This document shows positions 63,930-64,000 of a DNA stretch of 64,000 nt, piece by piece. The DNA is from Janthinobacterium sp. (GTDB lineage: Bacteria > Pseudomonadota > Gammaproteobacteria > Burkholderiales > Chitinibacteraceae). The stretch lies in assembly GCA_025360045.1 (NCBI GenBank), contig JANYCY010000057.1, forward strand, positions 1-64,000. The letters are read 5' to 3'. The position numbers and the translations under genes were made by a program. Positions within the stretch are counted from its first letter, which is position 1. Each line of letters begins with the position of its first letter. The notes under the pieces were generated by a model that was not told the DNA's origin, ran no database searches, and was given only the letters and a program-made list of their open reading frames with translations.

Positions 63930-64000
63930 TGCGCATTTTAGGAATTGACCCCGGCTCTAGAATCACCGGCTTTGGGGTGATTGATGTCGATGGGCAAAAT
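63929..64000 (+). CDS. ruvC: Holliday junction resolvase RuvC (5' part only)
   Basis: Only the first 24 codons are in the window. They read MRILGIDPGSRITGFGVIDV, the family N terminus, and hold the first catalytic Asp (residue 7, in GIDPG). The gene runs off the window end. It starts in the TAATG overlap with the TonB-like gene. Confidence 0.92.
   Translation, partial: MRILGIDPGSRITGFGVIDVDGQN

Noticed and set aside
1-64000. CRISPR array, prophage, insertion sequence or rRNA genes
   Set aside because: No regularly spaced repeats, no transposase, integrase or phage structural proteins, and no rRNA sequence were seen.

Overview
The window reads as chromosome of a free-living Gram-negative betaproteobacterium, most likely in the order Neisseriales (Chromobacteriaceae or Chitinibacteraceae; an Iodobacter-like genus is my best guess). 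The grounds are System II cytochrome c biogenesis genes (ResB/CcsA) next to engB and a cytochrome c4-like gene, a Chp/Pil-type chemosensory cluster for twitching motility, a Cys-poor DksA, and moderate GC. No database search was possible, so the taxonomy is inference. Gene functions are assigned from motifs and protein families recognised by reading. Start codons were reset by Shine-Dalgarno spacing where the longest frame looked wrong.

Layout. 0.2-4.5 kb: a lipoprotein substrate-binding protein, a Dyp-type peroxidase, a YqiA-like esterase and a quinone reductase, all on the minus strand. 4.7-10.5 kb: B12-dependent methionine synthase (metH), a YhfG-like small protein with an HD-domain hydrolase, and bluB (synthesis of the B12 lower ligand). 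10.6-15.2 kb: tRNA-Gln, two small hypothetical genes and a TrpXYZ-type ABC transporter. 16-20.4 kb: hslU without hslV, an orphan DUF3369 response regulator and ilvA. 20.5-27.2 kb: a complete nucleoside uptake and catabolism set (nupC-type transporter, deoC, deoA, deoB, cdd, udp), all on the minus strand. 27.6-33.7 kb: an inositol-phosphatase family protein, phosphoketolase, NhaD and glyoxalase I. 34-36.2 kb: three tRNA-Lys genes, two of them identical direct repeats that flank an orphan histidine kinase. 36.5-48 kb: a GGDEF-EAL protein, a DUF3617 protein and the pilG-pilH-pilI-pilJ-chpA cluster. 48.3-53.1 kb: engB, cytochrome c4-like, resB, ccsA. 53.5-57.5 kb: hypothetical, TPR and degenerate-GGDEF genes, dgkA and a membrane protein. 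57.6-64 kb: a candidate 35-residue gene, ackA, a degenerate lipoyl/E3-binding-like protein, aroG, a Zur-like regulator, dksA, a cytochrome c, a TonB-like protein and the start of ruvC at the window edge.

Functional links. Nucleosides imported by the NupC-type carrier are processed by Cdd, Udp, DeoA, DeoB and DeoC to bases and central carbon. Phosphoketolase makes acetyl phosphate that AckA can turn into acetate and ATP. MetH needs methylcobalamin, whose lower ligand BluB makes. ResB/CcsA attach heme to the cytochromes c encoded at 49.1 and 62.7 kb. PilG/H/I/J and ChpA form one signalling system for type IV pili.

The most striking non-coding feature is the density of dispersed intergenic repeats: at least five families. 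They include a ~240 bp element in three copies, 120 bp palindromes built of CACAGAG words, an 80 bp REP-like hairpin unit, a tandem 70 bp hairpin unit, and an ATTCCCG/GGGGAT family. Nearly every sizeable gap of the nucleoside cluster holds one. I see no phage, insertion sequence, CRISPR array or rRNA. The best candidates for new biology are the standalone lipoyl/E3-binding-like protein, the TPR and degenerate-GGDEF pair, the YhfG-HD pair, the 35-residue gene, the Zur-like/Cys-poor DksA neighbourhood, and the tRNA-bounded kinase.
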